From: Mesorhizobium loti
GTDB taxonomy: Bacteria > Pseudomonadota > Alphaproteobacteria > Rhizobiales > Rhizobiaceae
Direction: 5' to 3'
Assembly: GCF_013170705.1 (NCBI RefSeq)
Contig: NZ_CP033334.1
Location: 2,705,501 to 2,769,500 of the forward strand
DNA: 64,000 bases
Shown: positions 8,233-17,280 of the stretch, one piece after another
How positions within the stretch are numbered: position 1 is the stretch's first letter
Layout of the letters: each line of letters starts with the position of its first letter
Translations under genes and position numbers: made by a program
Notes under the pieces: model-generated
Seen by the model: the letters and a program-made list of their open reading frames with translations, nothing else
What the model was told of the DNA's origin: nothing
Database searches by the model: none

Positions 8233-10278
8233 ATGCGGGATCCACGCTTCGATATCCTGTTCGAGCCGGTACAGATCGGACCTGTTGTCGCCCGCAACCG
8301 GTTCTACCAGACACCTCACTGCAACGGCATGGGCAATTTGCGACCGCAAGCCCATGCCGCGATGCGCGGTATCAAGGCCGAAGGCGGATGGGCGGTGGTC
8401 AACACCGAGCATTGCTCGGTTCATCCCTCTGGCGACCTCATGCCGGAGGTTCTGCAGATGCTGTGGGATGACGGCGACATTCCTCCGCTCGCATTGATGG
8501 TCGAAGCGGTCCACGAGCACGGCTCGCTCGCCGGCGTCCAACTTGCCTACCCCGCCTACTACAATGCCAATCGCATGACCCGCGAAGTGCCGCTCGGCCC
8601 GATGGACCGGCCCGTCAGCGGACACCATCCGGTCCAGGTTCGCGCCATGGACAAATCCGACATCAAGGCGCTGCTGGGTTGGTGGAAGGCCGCGGCGCAG
8701 CGTGCGCGCAAGGCCGGCTTCGACATCCTCAATGTCGACGGCAATTTTTCCACCATCGCCTTCCAATTCATCTCGCCCCGCAATCAACGAACCGACGAAT
8801 ATGGCGGCTCGCTGAAGAACCGGGTCCGCCTGCTGAAGGAGTTGATCGAGGCGACGCGAGAGGGTGGCGGCGATGCCTGCGCTGTCAGCGTACGCCTGAT
8901 CATTGATGAGCTGTTTGGCCCCGAGGGCCTTCGTGTCGCGGAGGAGGGGATCGAGGCGATCAGCCTGCTCGCCGAACTGCCGGACCTGTGGGATCTCGTG
9001 GTAGGAACCTGGGCGGACGATTCACCAACCTCGCGCTTCGCATCGGAGAACGACCACGAGCCGTTCATGACCGGGATCAAGGGCGTCACCACCAGGCCGG
9101 TCGTGGGTGTAGGGCGCTTCACCTCGCCCGACACCATGGCGAGCCTGATCCGCCGCGGCGTGCTTGACATGATTGGCGCCGCGCGCCCGTCGATCGCGGA
9201 TCCCTTCCTGCCGAAGAAGATCGAGGAGGGTCGCTACGAGGACATCCGCGAGTGCATCGGCTGCAATATCTGCGTGTCGAGCCACTTTGCCATGACGAAC
9301 CTGCGCTGCACGCAGAATCCGACGATGGGCGAGGAATGGCGGCGAGGCTGGCACCCCGAACGAATTTCCGCCAGATCAAGCGATGCGACCGTGCTCGTGG
9401 TCGGCGGTGGACCGGCGGGCCTCGAATGCGCCCGGGCCCTCGGGCAGCGCGGCTACCAGGTAACCCTGGCTGAGCGGCAGAACCGTCTCGGTGGCCGTGT
9501 GACCCTCGAGGGCGAGCTGCCGGGCCTGCGTGAGTGGCTGAGGGTTCGGGACTGGCGCATCACGCAGATCGACAAGCTCAGGAATGTCGGGGTCTATCTC
9601 GAAAGCGATCTCGGATTGGCCGACATTCTCGAATTCGACGCAGATGAGGTCGTGCTGGCGACTGGGTCTCAATGGCGCGCCGATGGAGTAGGGCGCGCGG
9701 CGTTCAAACCGCTTGCCCTGTCGGCCGGAGTGCCTGTCTTCACGCCGGACGACATTATGGGCGGCAACATCCCTTCAGGGCGGATTATCGTCTATGACGA
9801 CGACCACTATTACATGGGCGCCGTGATCGCCGAAAAGCTGGCGCTAGCGGGCAAAACAGTCACGTTGGTCACGCCGGCGGCCGACGTCTCCTCCTTCACC
9901 GTCAATACCCTTGAAAACATCCGCACGGCCAAGCGGCTCCATGAGCGCGGCGTCGGGATGGTTACGCATATGGCGCTGGCCGACACCCGAGACAGCCTGG
10001 CACTCTTCGTCGATGCGCGAACCGGGGCCACGGCGCACAAGGAGGCCGACGCCCTTGTCCTCGTCACGGCTCGGCTGCCGCGCAACGAACTGTTTGAAGC
10101 ACTGACCGCGCGTCTTGATCAGGGCAATGCAGGCCGCCTGCGCCGCGTCTCACGCATCGGGGATTGCGAAGCGCCGGCTGCCATTTATGCCGCCGTATAC
10201 TCAGGCCACCGTTTTGCTCAAGAATTCGAGAGCGGCAACCCGACGTTGCGTCGCGAGCGGATCAACCTTGCCACCTAG
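8233..10278 (+). CDS. NADH:flavin oxidoreductase / FAD-dependent enzyme of the TMADH-DgcA family
   Basis: 681-residue three-part enzyme. Residues 1-340 form an old-yellow-enzyme FMN barrel (FYQTPHCNGMGN; SPRNQRTDEYGGSLKNR). A [4Fe-4S] motif follows with spacing CxxCxxCx11C (CIGCNIC, then C after MTNLR), as in trimethylamine dehydrogenase. The rest is an FAD/NAD domain beginning VLVVGGGPAGLECARAL. Relatives demethylate trimethylamine, dimethylglycine or N-methylproline, or reduce dienoyl-CoA. With an importer, an amine oxidase and an aldehyde dehydrogenase upstream, N-dealkylation of a methylated amine is likely, but the substrate is not established. It precedes the aminotransferase gene by 9 bp. 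Confidence 0.85.
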   Translation: MRDPRFDILFEPVQIGPVVARNRFYQTPHCNGMGNLRPQAHAAMRGIKAEGGWAVVNTEHCSVHPSGDLMPEVLQMLWDDGDIPPLALMVEAVHEHGSLAGVQLAYPAYYNANRMTREVPLGPMDRPVSGHHPVQVRAMDKSDIKALLGWWKAAAQRARKAGFDILNVDGNFSTIAFQFISPRNQRTDEYGGSLKNRVRLLKELIEATREGGGDACAVSVRLIIDELFGPEGLRVAEEGIEAISLLAELPDLWDLVVGTWADDSPTSRFASENDHEPFMTGIKGVTTRPVVGVGRFTSPDTMASLIRRGVLDMIGAARPSIADPFLPKKIEEGRYEDIRECIGCNICVSSHFAMTNLRCTQNPTMGEEWRRGWHPERISARSSDATVLVVGGGPAGLECARALGQRGYQVTLAERQNRLGGRVTLEGELPGLREWLRVRDWRITQIDKLRNVGVYLESDLGLADILEFDADEVVLATGSQWRADGVGRAAFKPLALSAGVPVFTPDDIMGGNIPSGRIIVYDDDHYYMGAVIAEKLALAGKTVTLVTPAADVSSFTVNTLENIRTAKRLHERGVGMVTHMALADTRDSLALFVDARTGATAHKEADALVLVTARLPRNELFEALTARLDQGNAGRLRRVSRIGDCEAPAAIYAAVYSGHRFAQEFESGNPTLRRERINLAT

Positions 10279-10287
10279 AACCAAGCG

Positions 10288-11610
10288 ATGAGCATTCTCA
10301 TGTCAGCACCAGCGACACCAAATTCCGAAAAGCTCTATGCCCGCGCCCGCGAGGTCATGCCTGGCGGAAACACCCGTACGACTGTCTATCGAAAACCACA
10401 TCAGATTTATGCCTGGCGCGGCGATGGGTGCCGGATCACCGATGTCGATTGCCATGTCCGGATCGACGCCTTGGGAAACTTCACCTCTCTGATCCATGGC
10501 TATGGCAACCGCCGGATTCTCGAGGCGGCTACACGGCAGCTCGAAGCCGGAACTTGTTTCGGCATGCCCACCGAGAGCGAGATCCGACTGTCGGAAATAC
10601 TGTGCGATCGTTTGCCGTCCGTCGAGCAGCTTCGCTACACCAATTCCGGCACGGAAGCGGTGATGAACGCGATCAAGGCCGCGCGCGCCTATACCGGCCG
10701 GCCGAAGATTGCAAAATGCGAGGGCGCCTACCACGGGACCTACGATCCGGCCGAGACAAGCCAGGACGCCAGCCCCGCTACCTGGGGCGATATCGACAGG
10801 CCGGGATCCGTGCCGACCGCCAAAGGGACACCCCAGGGCGTGCTCGACGATGTCGTCGTCATTCCCTTCAATAATACCCCGGTCGCCGAGGCCATTCTGC
10901 GCGCCAGCGGCAACAGCCTTGCCGCCGTGCTCGTTGATGTCATGCCCAACCGCGCCGGTCTCGTCCCGGCAAAGCCCGAATATCTGGCCATGCTGCGCCG
11001 CGTCACGCGCGAACTCGGAGCCTTGCTGATCCTTGACGAGGTCATCACGTTTCGCCTTGGTTACAATGGCGCACAGGGCCGTTTCGACATCGACCCGGAC
11101 CTCACAACGCTCGGCAAGATTATCGGCGGCGGCTTTGCAATCGGGGCCATCGGCGGTCGCGCGGAAGTGATGTCGGTGTTCGATCCGAGCAAGGGCCAGC
11201 CCGCGGTGCCGCATGGCGGCACGTTCAGTGCCAATCCCATGTCGATGTCGGCCGGGATAGCCGCTCTTGAAGATTTGACGCCTCCTCTATTCGAGAAGCT
11301 CGAGGCGCTCGGCGATCGCTTCGACCAAGGGATTCATGCTTGTTTCAGCCGACATGGAATCAAGGGACAGGTGACCGGACTGGGTTCGCTGCGCCGTGTC
11401 CACCTGACGGACGCACCGTTGAGCGACTACCGCTCCACATTCGCGGCGGCCGATGGCGGCGCGCGGGTTTCGGCCCTCGCCAAGGCATTGTTCGACCAGG
11501 GCGTGATCATTGCGAGCAACGGGCTGATGGCGTTCTCCACCGTCATGGAAGACGCGGATATCGATGAAATAGTGCGGGCCTTCGACCGAGCATTGCCGGC
11601 ATTCGCATGA
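10288..11610 (+). CDS. Class III aminotransferase, glutamate-1-semialdehyde aminomutase-like
   Basis: PLP enzyme of 440 residues. The features seen are the N-terminal VMPGGNTRTTVYRKP (GSAM-like), the phosphate-binding YTNSGTEAVMNAIKAAR, the LILDEVITFR aspartate and the Schiff-base lysine in TLGKIIGGGF. It moves an amino group or acts as an aminomutase on a small amino acid. It is unlikely to be the haem-pathway hemL because it lies within a catabolic operon and has a divergent FNNTPVAEAIL region. Start codons at 10288 and 10300 are both possible, neither with a strong ribosome site. The next frame overlaps its stop as ATGA, although the better start of that gene lies 45 bp further on. Confidence 0.85.
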   Translation: MSILMSAPATPNSEKLYARAREVMPGGNTRTTVYRKPHQIYAWRGDGCRITDVDCHVRIDALGNFTSLIHGYGNRRILEAATRQLEAGTCFGMPTESEIRLSEILCDRLPSVEQLRYTNSGTEAVMNAIKAARAYTGRPKIAKCEGAYHGTYDPAETSQDASPATWGDIDRPGSVPTAKGTPQGVLDDVVVIPFNNTPVAEAILRASGNSLAAVLVDVMPNRAGLVPAKPEYLAMLRRVTRELGALLILDEVITFRLGYNGAQGRFDIDPDLTTLGKIIGGGFAIGAIGGRAEVMSVFDPSKGQPAVPHGGTFSANPMSMSAGIAALEDLTPPLFEKLEALGDRFDQGIHACFSRHGIKGQVTGLGSLRRVHLTDAPLSDYRSTFAAADGGARVSALAKALFDQGVIIASNGLMAFSTVMEDADIDEIVRAFDRALPAFA

Positions 11611-11654
11611 CGATCAGCGGCAAGGAAAACCTCCGGACAGCCAAGGAGCGGCGT

Positions 11655-12041
11655 ATGAAAAGGCAAAAGGTCACCGTGACCAACAACTGGGGATCGGCTA
11701 TCGGCTATTCCCGGGCGGTCCGCGCCGGAAACACCATTGTCGTATCGGGCACCTCTGCCTCTGGACCCAACGGCGTACTTCACCCCGGTGACGCGGAGGG
11801 GCAAGCCATCGTGGTCCTGGAGCGCATCGGCGCGGCGCTACGCCAACTCGACGCCTCGATCGAGGATGTCGTCGAGACGCGTATCTTCCTGCGCGACATG
11901 AAGGATTGGGAAGCTGTCGGCAGGGCCCATGGCGCCGTCTTTGGCGACGTTCGACCGGCCACGACGATGGTTCAGGCGGGGGCGCTCATCGACGACAGCC
12001 TGCTCGTCGAGATCGCCGCCACGGCTATCCTTGCAAGCTGA
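11655..12041 (+). CDS. RidA/YjgF-family enamine/imine deaminase
   Basis: Small 128-residue RidA-fold protein. RidA proteins hydrolyse reactive imines and enamines released by PLP enzymes and amine oxidases, which fits both neighbours. Characteristic sequence: [14 protein letters not shown] near the start, [20 protein letters not shown] in the middle, and [20 protein letters not shown] with the conserved arginine near the C-terminus. An in-frame ATG at 11607 overlaps the aminotransferase stop, but AAGGAG at 11643-11648 points to the ATG at 11655, giving the usual family length. Its partner substrate is not known. Confidence 0.9.
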   Translation: MKRQKVTVTNNWGSAIGYSRAVRAGNTIVVSGTSASGPNGVLHPGDAEGQAIVVLERIGAALRQLDASIEDVVETRIFLRDMKDWEAVGRAHGAVFGDVRPATTMVQAGALIDDSLLVEIAATAILAS

Positions 12042-12051
12042 AAGAAATCAC

Positions 12052-12927
12052 ATGTCCAAGGACACCATCATTACCTGCGCCGTGACCGGCAGCCTCACGC
12101 GGTTGGAAGACAATGAAAATTTGCCGGTCACGCCGGAACAGATCGCGGCCTCCGCACTCGAGGCGGCCGATGCGGGCGCGGCCATCCTGCATCTTCATGT
12201 CCGCTATCCCGACGGCCGGCCATCGATGGTACTCGATCATTATCGCGAACTTGTTCGCCTGATCCGCGCCAAGAACACGGAGGTGATCCTCAATATCACC
12301 ACCGGCCCCGGCGGCCGGTTCCAACCCGGTGAAGAGGATCCCAAAATTGCCGGCCCACGGACGAATTTCGTGACGGCCGAACGCCGCGTCGAGCATATCC
12401 GCGATTTACGGCCCGATATCTGCACACTCGATCTCAACACGATGACGTTCGGCAGCGAGGTCGTGATCAACACGCCACCCAACGTCAAGAAGATGGCGGA
12501 GATCATCTATGATTGTGGAGTCCGGCCCGAATTCGAGCTTTTCGACAGCGGGGACATCAATCTCCTCAACGACTTTCTCGCCAGCGGCGTGTTTCGCGGT
12601 CCACCACTCGTAAGCCTTGTGCTCGGTGTGAAGTACGGTTTCGCGACGACGCCGGAGACGATGATGTTCGCCCGCAACATGCTGCCTCGGGACGCCATCT
12701 GGACAGGTTTCGGCATTGGCCGGGCTGCTTATCCGATGTTGATGCAGTCCTACCTGCTCGGCGGCCATGTACGGATCGGCATGGAGGACACTATCCGGAT
12801 GTCGCGGACCGAACTCGTGAAGAGCAATGCCGAACTCGTCGAGAAGGCGAAATGGCTCCTGGAAAAGCTCGGCGCGACTATCGCCAGTCCAGGCCGGGCA
12901 AGATCTGAGCTTTTATTGAAAACTTAG
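12052..12927 (+). CDS. Beta-keto acid cleavage enzyme (BKACE, formerly DUF849)
   Basis: 291-residue zinc-dependent TIM-barrel enzyme that splits a beta-keto acid with acetyl-CoA, giving acetoacetyl-CoA and a shortened product. Family hallmarks are the metal-binding [16 protein letters not shown] histidines, the early CAVTGS strand, [12 protein letters not shown], and [13 protein letters not shown] near the C-terminus. The ATG at 12052 is used; a longer frame from 11929 would overlap the RidA gene and is rejected. Known members act on 3-keto-5-aminohexanoate or dehydrocarnitine, so a 3-oxo amino acid or betaine derivative would fit this amine-degrading cluster. The true substrate is undefined. 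Confidence 0.9.
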   Translation: MSKDTIITCAVTGSLTRLEDNENLPVTPEQIAASALEAADAGAAILHLHVRYPDGRPSMVLDHYRELVRLIRAKNTEVILNITTGPGGRFQPGEEDPKIAGPRTNFVTAERRVEHIRDLRPDICTLDLNTMTFGSEVVINTPPNVKKMAEIIYDCGVRPEFELFDSGDINLLNDFLASGVFRGPPLVSLVLGVKYGFATTPETMMFARNMLPRDAIWTGFGIGRAAYPMLMQSYLLGGHVRIGMEDTIRMSRTELVKSNAELVEKAKWLLEKLGATIASPGRARSELLLKT

Positions 12928-12938
12928 AGGGCATCGCC

Positions 12939-13061
12939 ATGGCCGTCGACAAGAATGCATTCGTCTGGGAAGATCCCTTCCTGATCGAAGACCAACTGTC
13001 GGAAGTCGAGCGCATGGTGCGCGACGGGGTCGCCGTCTTTGCCGCGGACAAGCTCGCGCCA
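12939..13061 (+). pseudogene. Acyl-CoA dehydrogenase (glutaryl-CoA dehydrogenase-like), N-terminal remnant
   Basis: The first 41 codons match the start of glutaryl-CoA dehydrogenases: FVWEDPFLIEDQLSEVERMV and then RDGVAVFAADKLAP. At about base 13061 the frame passes without a stop into relaxase sequence, so only about a tenth of the roughly 390-residue enzyme remains. It starts 11 bp after the BKACE stop and was probably the last gene of that operon before a deletion or insertion removed the rest. The hybrid frame is 89 codons and ends at 13208. Confidence 0.75.
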
Positions 13062-13515
13062 TGGAAGGCCTTTGACCATTGGAACACTGAACATCCGCAC
13101 ATTCATATGCTGGTACGAGGGGGCGCCGACAATGGTGAGAACCTCGTCATCTCGCGCGACTACATCCGTCAGGGCATGCACAACCGGGCGAGCGACATCG
13201 CACGGTAGGTCGATGCCGAGCGCTGGACGCAGCTCGACCGTCAACTCGTCGCGCGCGCCCGTCGAAGTCGGGGAGGGCGGCTTCGCTCGCAACCTCATCG
13301 ACACGCTACGCGATGGAGAGGTGAATGCGCTCGGCGCTCGACTCGCTGCCGAGACCGGACTGCCGTTGCGAGAGCTTCTGAAGCTGACCAGGTAGCTGGC
13401 ATCTATCGACAGTGCTTTTCGCTCGCCTCCGGCCGCTTCGCGAGCATGTTTCCGGTGTTGCCCGCGAAGGAGGCGGAGTAGATTGGGCCATCGGAAGAAG
13501 CGAGCACTTGGGTTG
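13062..13515 (+). pseudogene. Decayed VirD2/RlxS-type relaxase (DUF3363 family)
   Basis: Pieces of a plasmid or ICE relaxase occur in order but in different frames. WKAFDHWNTEHPHIHMLVRG has the HPHxH metal triad and is followed by NLVISRDYIRQGMHNRASDI. After a TAG at 13206 comes VDAERWTQLDRQLVAR, then another frame with GGFARNLIDTLRDGEVNALG and ARLAAETGLP, then VAGIYRQCFSLASGRFAS, and finally REHVSGVAREGGGVDWAIGR. At least three frame changes and several internal deletions leave about 150 of the usual 600 or more codons. It can no longer act in conjugation and marks former mobile DNA. Confidence 0.72.
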
Positions 13516-13859
13516 TGAATCCAGACGACTGTCTGGCGAATTTCATGCTTGCAGCGGAATTTCCAGATCCGTAGTCAAACGACAGCCTTGCGTAGCATCT
13601 CGGCCGTTCAAATCAGCTTGTGCGTCATCTGAAAGCGGACTTTCGCATCGGTGGCGGAATGTCCGGGACTCGGCCCATTTCGGCGGCGAACGGGCGTTCG
13701 GTTGGCTGCGGGTAGGCTACGAGCACAGAGCGTACAACATCCGCGGTTCATGCTGCCGGAATATAGAACTGCTCGGCGGGTGATCGCGCCGGATTGTGGG
13801 CGCGTCTCGCGATGCCCGTGCACAGCTTCCAGCCGGCCCTATCCCGATCTGCCGTTTTT
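13516..13859. other. Gene-free stretch between relaxase remnant and lhgO
   Basis: 344 bp with no open frame I can match to a family on either strand. It ends at the convergent lhgO stop codon. It is probably further decayed mobile-element sequence, but I see no inverted repeats or transposase motifs in it. Confidence 0.4.
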
Positions 13860-15071
13860 TCAGTTCGCTGGCATGCGTCGACGTCCATCCGCCATGCGCC
13901 CCACGATCATCTCCGCAATCGGGATCGCCGACGTGGCGGCGGGTGAGGGGGCGTTGCAGACATGCAGCATGCGTTCCGTTTGTGCGAATAGGAAATCGTG
14001 GATGAGGGCGCCGTCTTTGCGCACGGCTTGCGCGCGGATGCCTGCTTCGTGCGGGAGCAGGTCGGTGAGGTCGAGGCTCGGGCAGTATTTCCGGCACTCC
14101 TCCAGATAGCCTGGCTTCCAGAGCGAGTTACGGAGTTCCGCCAACGCCGATCCGCGGTTGGCGAACACGGTCTTCCAGAAGCCGGGAAACAGCGCGTAGT
14201 CGGCCATGTCCAAAACATTGAACGAAAGCCGTGGATAGCCCTCGCGGGCAAAGCCGATCACGGCATTCGGCCCGACCGTGACGCTGCCGTCGATCATCCG
14301 CGTCAGGTGCACGCCGAGGAAGGGCAAGGCGGGATCCGGGACGGGATAGATCAGATGGCGGACGATGTCGTTCTTCGATGCGGGCAGGCGATAGTATTCG
14401 CCGCGGAAGGGAACGATGCGATGCTCGATCGAGAGCCCAGCGAGCACGGCCAGTCGGTCCGATTGGAGACCGCCGCAGACCACCAGTTGCTTCGCCTGCC
14501 AGTTTTCGCCGACCGACGAGATGTCGACGGAATCCCTGGCTTCGCGAATGCCGGTGACGCGCGTCGACAGGCGGATCTCGCCGCCGAGCGCCTTGATGCG
14601 CCTGCCCATGGCCTGGCAGACGTCGGCATAGCTGACGATGCCGGTCGAGGGCACGAAAAGCGCGCCGAGGCCGCTGATGTTCGGTTCCCGCTCCTTCAAT
14701 TCACCCTCGCTGAAGCTATGGACTTCGATCGTGTTCTGCTTCGAGCGTTCGTGGAGCGCCTCCATGCGCTGCACTTCGAGGGCGGAGGTGGCGACGAGGA
14801 GTTTGCCGCAGACATCGAAGCGGATGCCGTTTTCCTGGCAGAAGGCCTTGGTGGCATCCGCGCCCTTGCGGCAGAGTTCGGCCTTCAGGCTGCCCGGGGG
14901 ATAGTAGATGCCGGCATGGATGACGCCACTGTTGTGGCCGGTCTGGTGCTTGCCGAGAGCCACCTCCTTCTCCAGGAGGATCAGGCTGCTGCCGGGATAG
15001 GTCTCAAGCAGCCGCATGGCCGTCGCCAGGCCGACGATCCCGCCGCCGATGACGCAATAGTCGAAAATCAT
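13860..15071 (-). CDS. lhgO: L-2-hydroxyglutarate oxidase
   Basis: 403-residue membrane-associated FAD enzyme that oxidises L-2-hydroxyglutarate to 2-oxoglutarate, feeding electrons to quinone. The start DYCVIGGGIVGLATAMRLLE is the dinucleotide site. HQTGHNSGVIHAGIYYPPGS is the diagnostic LhgO block, with NISGLGALFVPSTGIVSY and PFLGVHLTRMIDGSVTVGPN further on. Full family length. It lies 23 bp downstream of livF on the same strand, so it is likely co-transcribed with it. In glutarate-producing lysine or 5-aminovalerate breakdown LhgO follows the glutarate hydroxylase CsiD; no csiD is seen here. Gene identification is strong; the pathway link is inference. Confidence 0.92.
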   Translation of the reverse strand: MIFDYCVIGGGIVGLATAMRLLETYPGSSLILLEKEVALGKHQTGHNSGVIHAGIYYPPGSLKAELCRKGADATKAFCQENGIRFDVCGKLLVATSALEVQRMEALHERSKQNTIEVHSFSEGELKEREPNISGLGALFVPSTGIVSYADVCQAMGRRIKALGGEIRLSTRVTGIREARDSVDISSVGENWQAKQLVVCGGLQSDRLAVLAGLSIEHRIVPFRGEYYRLPASKNDIVRHLIYPVPDPALPFLGVHLTRMIDGSVTVGPNAVIGFAREGYPRLSFNVLDMADYALFPGFWKTVFANRGSALAELRNSLWKPGYLEECRKYCPSLDLTDLLPHEAGIRAQAVRKDGALIHDFLFAQTERMLHVCNAPSPAATSAIPIAEMIVGRMADGRRRMPAN

Positions 15072-15094
15072 ATGCCTTGCCCCTGTCTGCCTGC

Positions 15095-15823
15095 TTATGG
15101 GTGTGCAGTCTGACGGTCGCCGTAGCCGAAATAGGCCTCTTCCAGCGCATGCCCGTCGGCAAGCTCGCTTGCCGAACCCTCGAGCGCGACATGGCCGTTG
15201 CGCAGCACGTAGATGCGGGAAGCGAGGTCGAGGATGCGGGCAGTGGACTGTTCGACGACGAGCAGGCTCAGCCCGCTGGCGTTAAGCTGGCGGAGGCTTT
15301 CGTAGACTTGGTCGATCACCAGCGGCGCAAGGCCAAGCGACGGTTCATCGATCATCATCAGCGACGGGCGCTGCAGGATGGCGCGGGCAATGGCAAGCTG
15401 CTGCTGCTCGCCGCCGGAAAGGTGGCCGGCAACGCCGCGGTAGCGGTTCCTGAGGATCGGAAAGGTTTCCAGAACCCGCTCCAGGTCGGCGGCCGCTTCG
15501 GCCTTGCCCTTGCGAACCATGCCGCCGAGCAACAGGTTTTCCCGCACTGTCAGTGTCCGGAAGATGCTGCGGCCTTCCGGCACCAGTGCCAAACCTTTCC
15601 GGCACAGCTTTTCCGGCGCCTGGCCGGCGATCGACTCGCCATTGAGAACAAGCGTGCCCCCCGTCGGCGCCATGAGCCCGGAAATTGACTTCAGAAGCGT
15701 GGACTTGCCGGCGCCGTTGGGGCCGACGACGAAAATAATCTCGCCCTTTCTGACCTCAAGATCGACCGATTTCAGGGCAGCAAGCCGGCCATAACCGGCG
15801 GTGAGGCCGCGTATTTCAAGCAT
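15095..15823 (-). CDS. Branched-chain amino acid-type ABC transporter ATP-binding protein LivF
   Basis: 242-residue ATPase. Motifs: Walker A GPNGAGKSTLLKS, Q-loop region LVPEGRSIFRTLTVREN, signature HLSGGEQQQLAIARAIL and Walker B LMMIDEPSLGLAPLV, all in the LivF pattern. The start is the ATG at 15821-15823 with AGGGGA just upstream; a longer open frame to 15964 lacks such a site. It belongs to the HAAT importer whose receptor, LivG and permeases run on the opposite strand from 15989, so the system is transcribed divergently. lhgO follows in the same direction. The substrate is unknown but is expected to be an amino acid, amide or lactam. Confidence 0.9.
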   Translation of the reverse strand: MLEIRGLTAGYGRLAALKSVDLEVRKGEIIFVVGPNGAGKSTLLKSISGLMAPTGGTLVLNGESIAGQAPEKLCRKGLALVPEGRSIFRTLTVRENLLLGGMVRKGKAEAAADLERVLETFPILRNRYRGVAGHLSGGEQQQLAIARAILQRPSLMMIDEPSLGLAPLVIDQVYESLRQLNASGLSLLVVEQSTARILDLASRIYVLRNGHVALEGSASELADGHALEEAYFGYGDRQTAHP

Positions 15824-15889
15824 GTGGTTCCCCTTTGACGGTCTATGGGCGCCGATCGAACTCGGAAGGGCCCCGCCGCATTTTTGCCG

Positions 15890-15945
15890 TTGACAAAAAA
15901 AATCTAACCCGCATTCTGTCTTCTGTCCACAGAGGACTATGTACA
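15890..15945 (+). promoter_or_regulatory. Divergent control region of the liv operon
   Basis: TTGACA (15890-15895) is followed after 16 bases by CATTCT (15912-15917), a possible promoter for livK. A palindromic TGTACA (15940-15945) lies between it and the livK start, within a 165-bp divergent gap; GntR/FCD operators often have a GT-N-AC core. The regulator at 20031 is a candidate binder. This is weak sequence evidence. Confidence 0.35.
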
Positions 15946-15988
15946 AATAATTGAAGCGGTGCACCGCTCACCGCCAAGGGGAACGACG

Positions 15989-17185
15989 ATGAAATCTGTT
16001 GCTGTGGCCGCCTCGGCCGCAATCGCCCTTCTGTTGCCTATTGCTGGCGTGCGCGCTGAAGAGCCGATCAAGGTCGGCTTCGCCATCGCAGAATCCGGCT
16101 GGCTTTCGAACTACGACAGCGCGCCCTACAAGGCGGCGGTCATGAAGATCGAGGAGATCAACAAGGCTGGCGGCCTGCTGGGACGCCAGATCAAGTATTC
16201 CGTCATGGACACCAAGACGGACCAGGCCCGCGCTGCAACCGTCGGCGCGCAGCTCGTCGATAGCGGCGTCGACATGCTGGTCGTCTCCTGTGACTACGAT
16301 TTTGGCGCCCCGTCTGCGCTCGCCGCCAAGCAGGCGGGCAAGATCGCCTTCAGCTTGTGCGCCGCCGATCCGAAGATGGGCGTGCAGGGCGTCGGCCCGC
16401 TCACCTTCACCGCCAACAGCGCGGCGCAGTCGGAAGGCATCGCGATTGCCGAATATGCCCAAAAGAAGATGAGCCTGAAGTCGGTCTACATGCTCGAAGA
16501 CCTGACGATCGAATACAACAAGTCGGCCTGCGCCGGATTCCGCGCGGCTTGGGCCGCGGGTGGCGGCGAGGAAACGATCCTCGGCAACGACACCTTCAAG
16601 AACGACGACCCGTCGATCGCCTCGCAGATCACCCGCCTCAAGGGGCTTGCAAAACAGCCGGACGCGGTCTTCGTCTGCTCGTTCACGCCGGGTGGCGCTT
16701 CTGCAGTGCGCCAGCTGCGCGCCGCCGGCATCGACCAGCCAATCCTCGCCAACACGGCGATGGTCGACAATTATTGGCTCAACGCCGTACCGGGCCTGAA
16801 GGATTTCTACCTGCCCGCCTTCATGTCGCTTTACGGCGATGATCCGCGGCCGGAGATGAACAAGTTCCTTGAAAGCCACAAGGCGCGTTACGGCGAGGCG
16901 CCGGTCTCCTCCTACTCGGTGCTGGGCTACAGCCTCATCGAGCAGTGGGCGTATGCGGTCGAGCAGGCGAAGACGACTGAATCCGAAGCGGTGGTCGGCG
17001 TCATGAACTCCTTCAAGGACCAGCCGTTCACGGCCGGCCCGACCTCGTTTACCGATCAGCTGCATATCCAGGTCGACCGCCCCTGGTTGATCATGAAGGT
17101 CGAGAACGGCTCCTTCCATGCCGTCGAGGTCTACCGGAACTCGTTCAAGCCGGACATGAAGCTCCTGTTCCGCGTCGGTCAGTAA
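15989..17185 (+). CDS. Branched-chain amino acid-type ABC transporter binding protein (LivJ/LivK-like)
   Basis: 398-residue periplasmic receptor. The signal peptide is MKSVAVAASAAIALLLPIAG with cleavage after VRA at about residue 23. The mature start EEPIKVGFAIAESGWLSNYD and the repeated pattern MKIEEINKAGGLLGRQIKYS are typical of peripla_BP_6 receptors. The DYDFGAPSALAAKQAGKIAF segment forms part of the ligand cleft. The ATG at 15989 follows AAGGGGA; a longer frame from 15959 is not preferred. A stem-loop separates it from livG, often a sign that the receptor is made in excess. Ligand not determinable; neighbouring hydantoinase-type genes suggest a cyclic amide or amino acid. Confidence 0.9.
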   Translation: MKSVAVAASAAIALLLPIAGVRAEEPIKVGFAIAESGWLSNYDSAPYKAAVMKIEEINKAGGLLGRQIKYSVMDTKTDQARAATVGAQLVDSGVDMLVVSCDYDFGAPSALAAKQAGKIAFSLCAADPKMGVQGVGPLTFTANSAAQSEGIAIAEYAQKKMSLKSVYMLEDLTIEYNKSACAGFRAAWAAGGGEETILGNDTFKNDDPSIASQITRLKGLAKQPDAVFVCSFTPGGASAVRQLRAAGIDQPILANTAMVDNYWLNAVPGLKDFYLPAFMSLYGDDPRPEMNKFLESHKARYGEAPVSSYSVLGYSLIEQWAYAVEQAKTTESEAVVGVMNSFKDQPFTAGPTSFTDQLHIQVDRPWLIMKVENGSFHAVEVYRNSFKPDMKLLFRVGQ

Positions 17186-17196
17186 CCGGCAGCGAT

Positions 17197-17226
17197 CCGC
17201 CGGCCGCATGGTGGTGCGGCTGGCGG
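17197..17226 (+). terminator. Stem-loop between receptor and livG genes
   Basis: CCGCCGGCCGCA (17197-17208) pairs with TGCGGCTGGCGG (17215-17226): twelve pairs, one of them G-U, around a six-base loop. There is no following T run, so it may stabilise the upstream mRNA or reduce read-through rather than end transcription fully. Confidence 0.55.
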
Positions 17227-17280
17227 AACCAAATCTCCTGGCAAATTCATAGTCGAGCTTACTGATAGGTCTCGCCCGGT

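Noticed and set aside
10288..11610. hemL (haem biosynthesis glutamate-1-semialdehyde aminomutase)
   Set aside because: Alphaproteobacteria make 5-aminolevulinate with HemA of the Shemin route, and the gene is inside a catabolic operon.
11929..12051. N-terminal extension of the BKACE gene into the RidA gene
   Set aside because: The ATG at 12052 gives the normal family N-terminus (CAVTGS close to the start), and the extension would overlap RidA by over 100 bases.
14000..15110. Long plus-strand open frame opposite lhgO
   Set aside because: It results from GC-rich codon bias; the minus strand encodes a full L-2-hydroxyglutarate oxidase with all its motifs.
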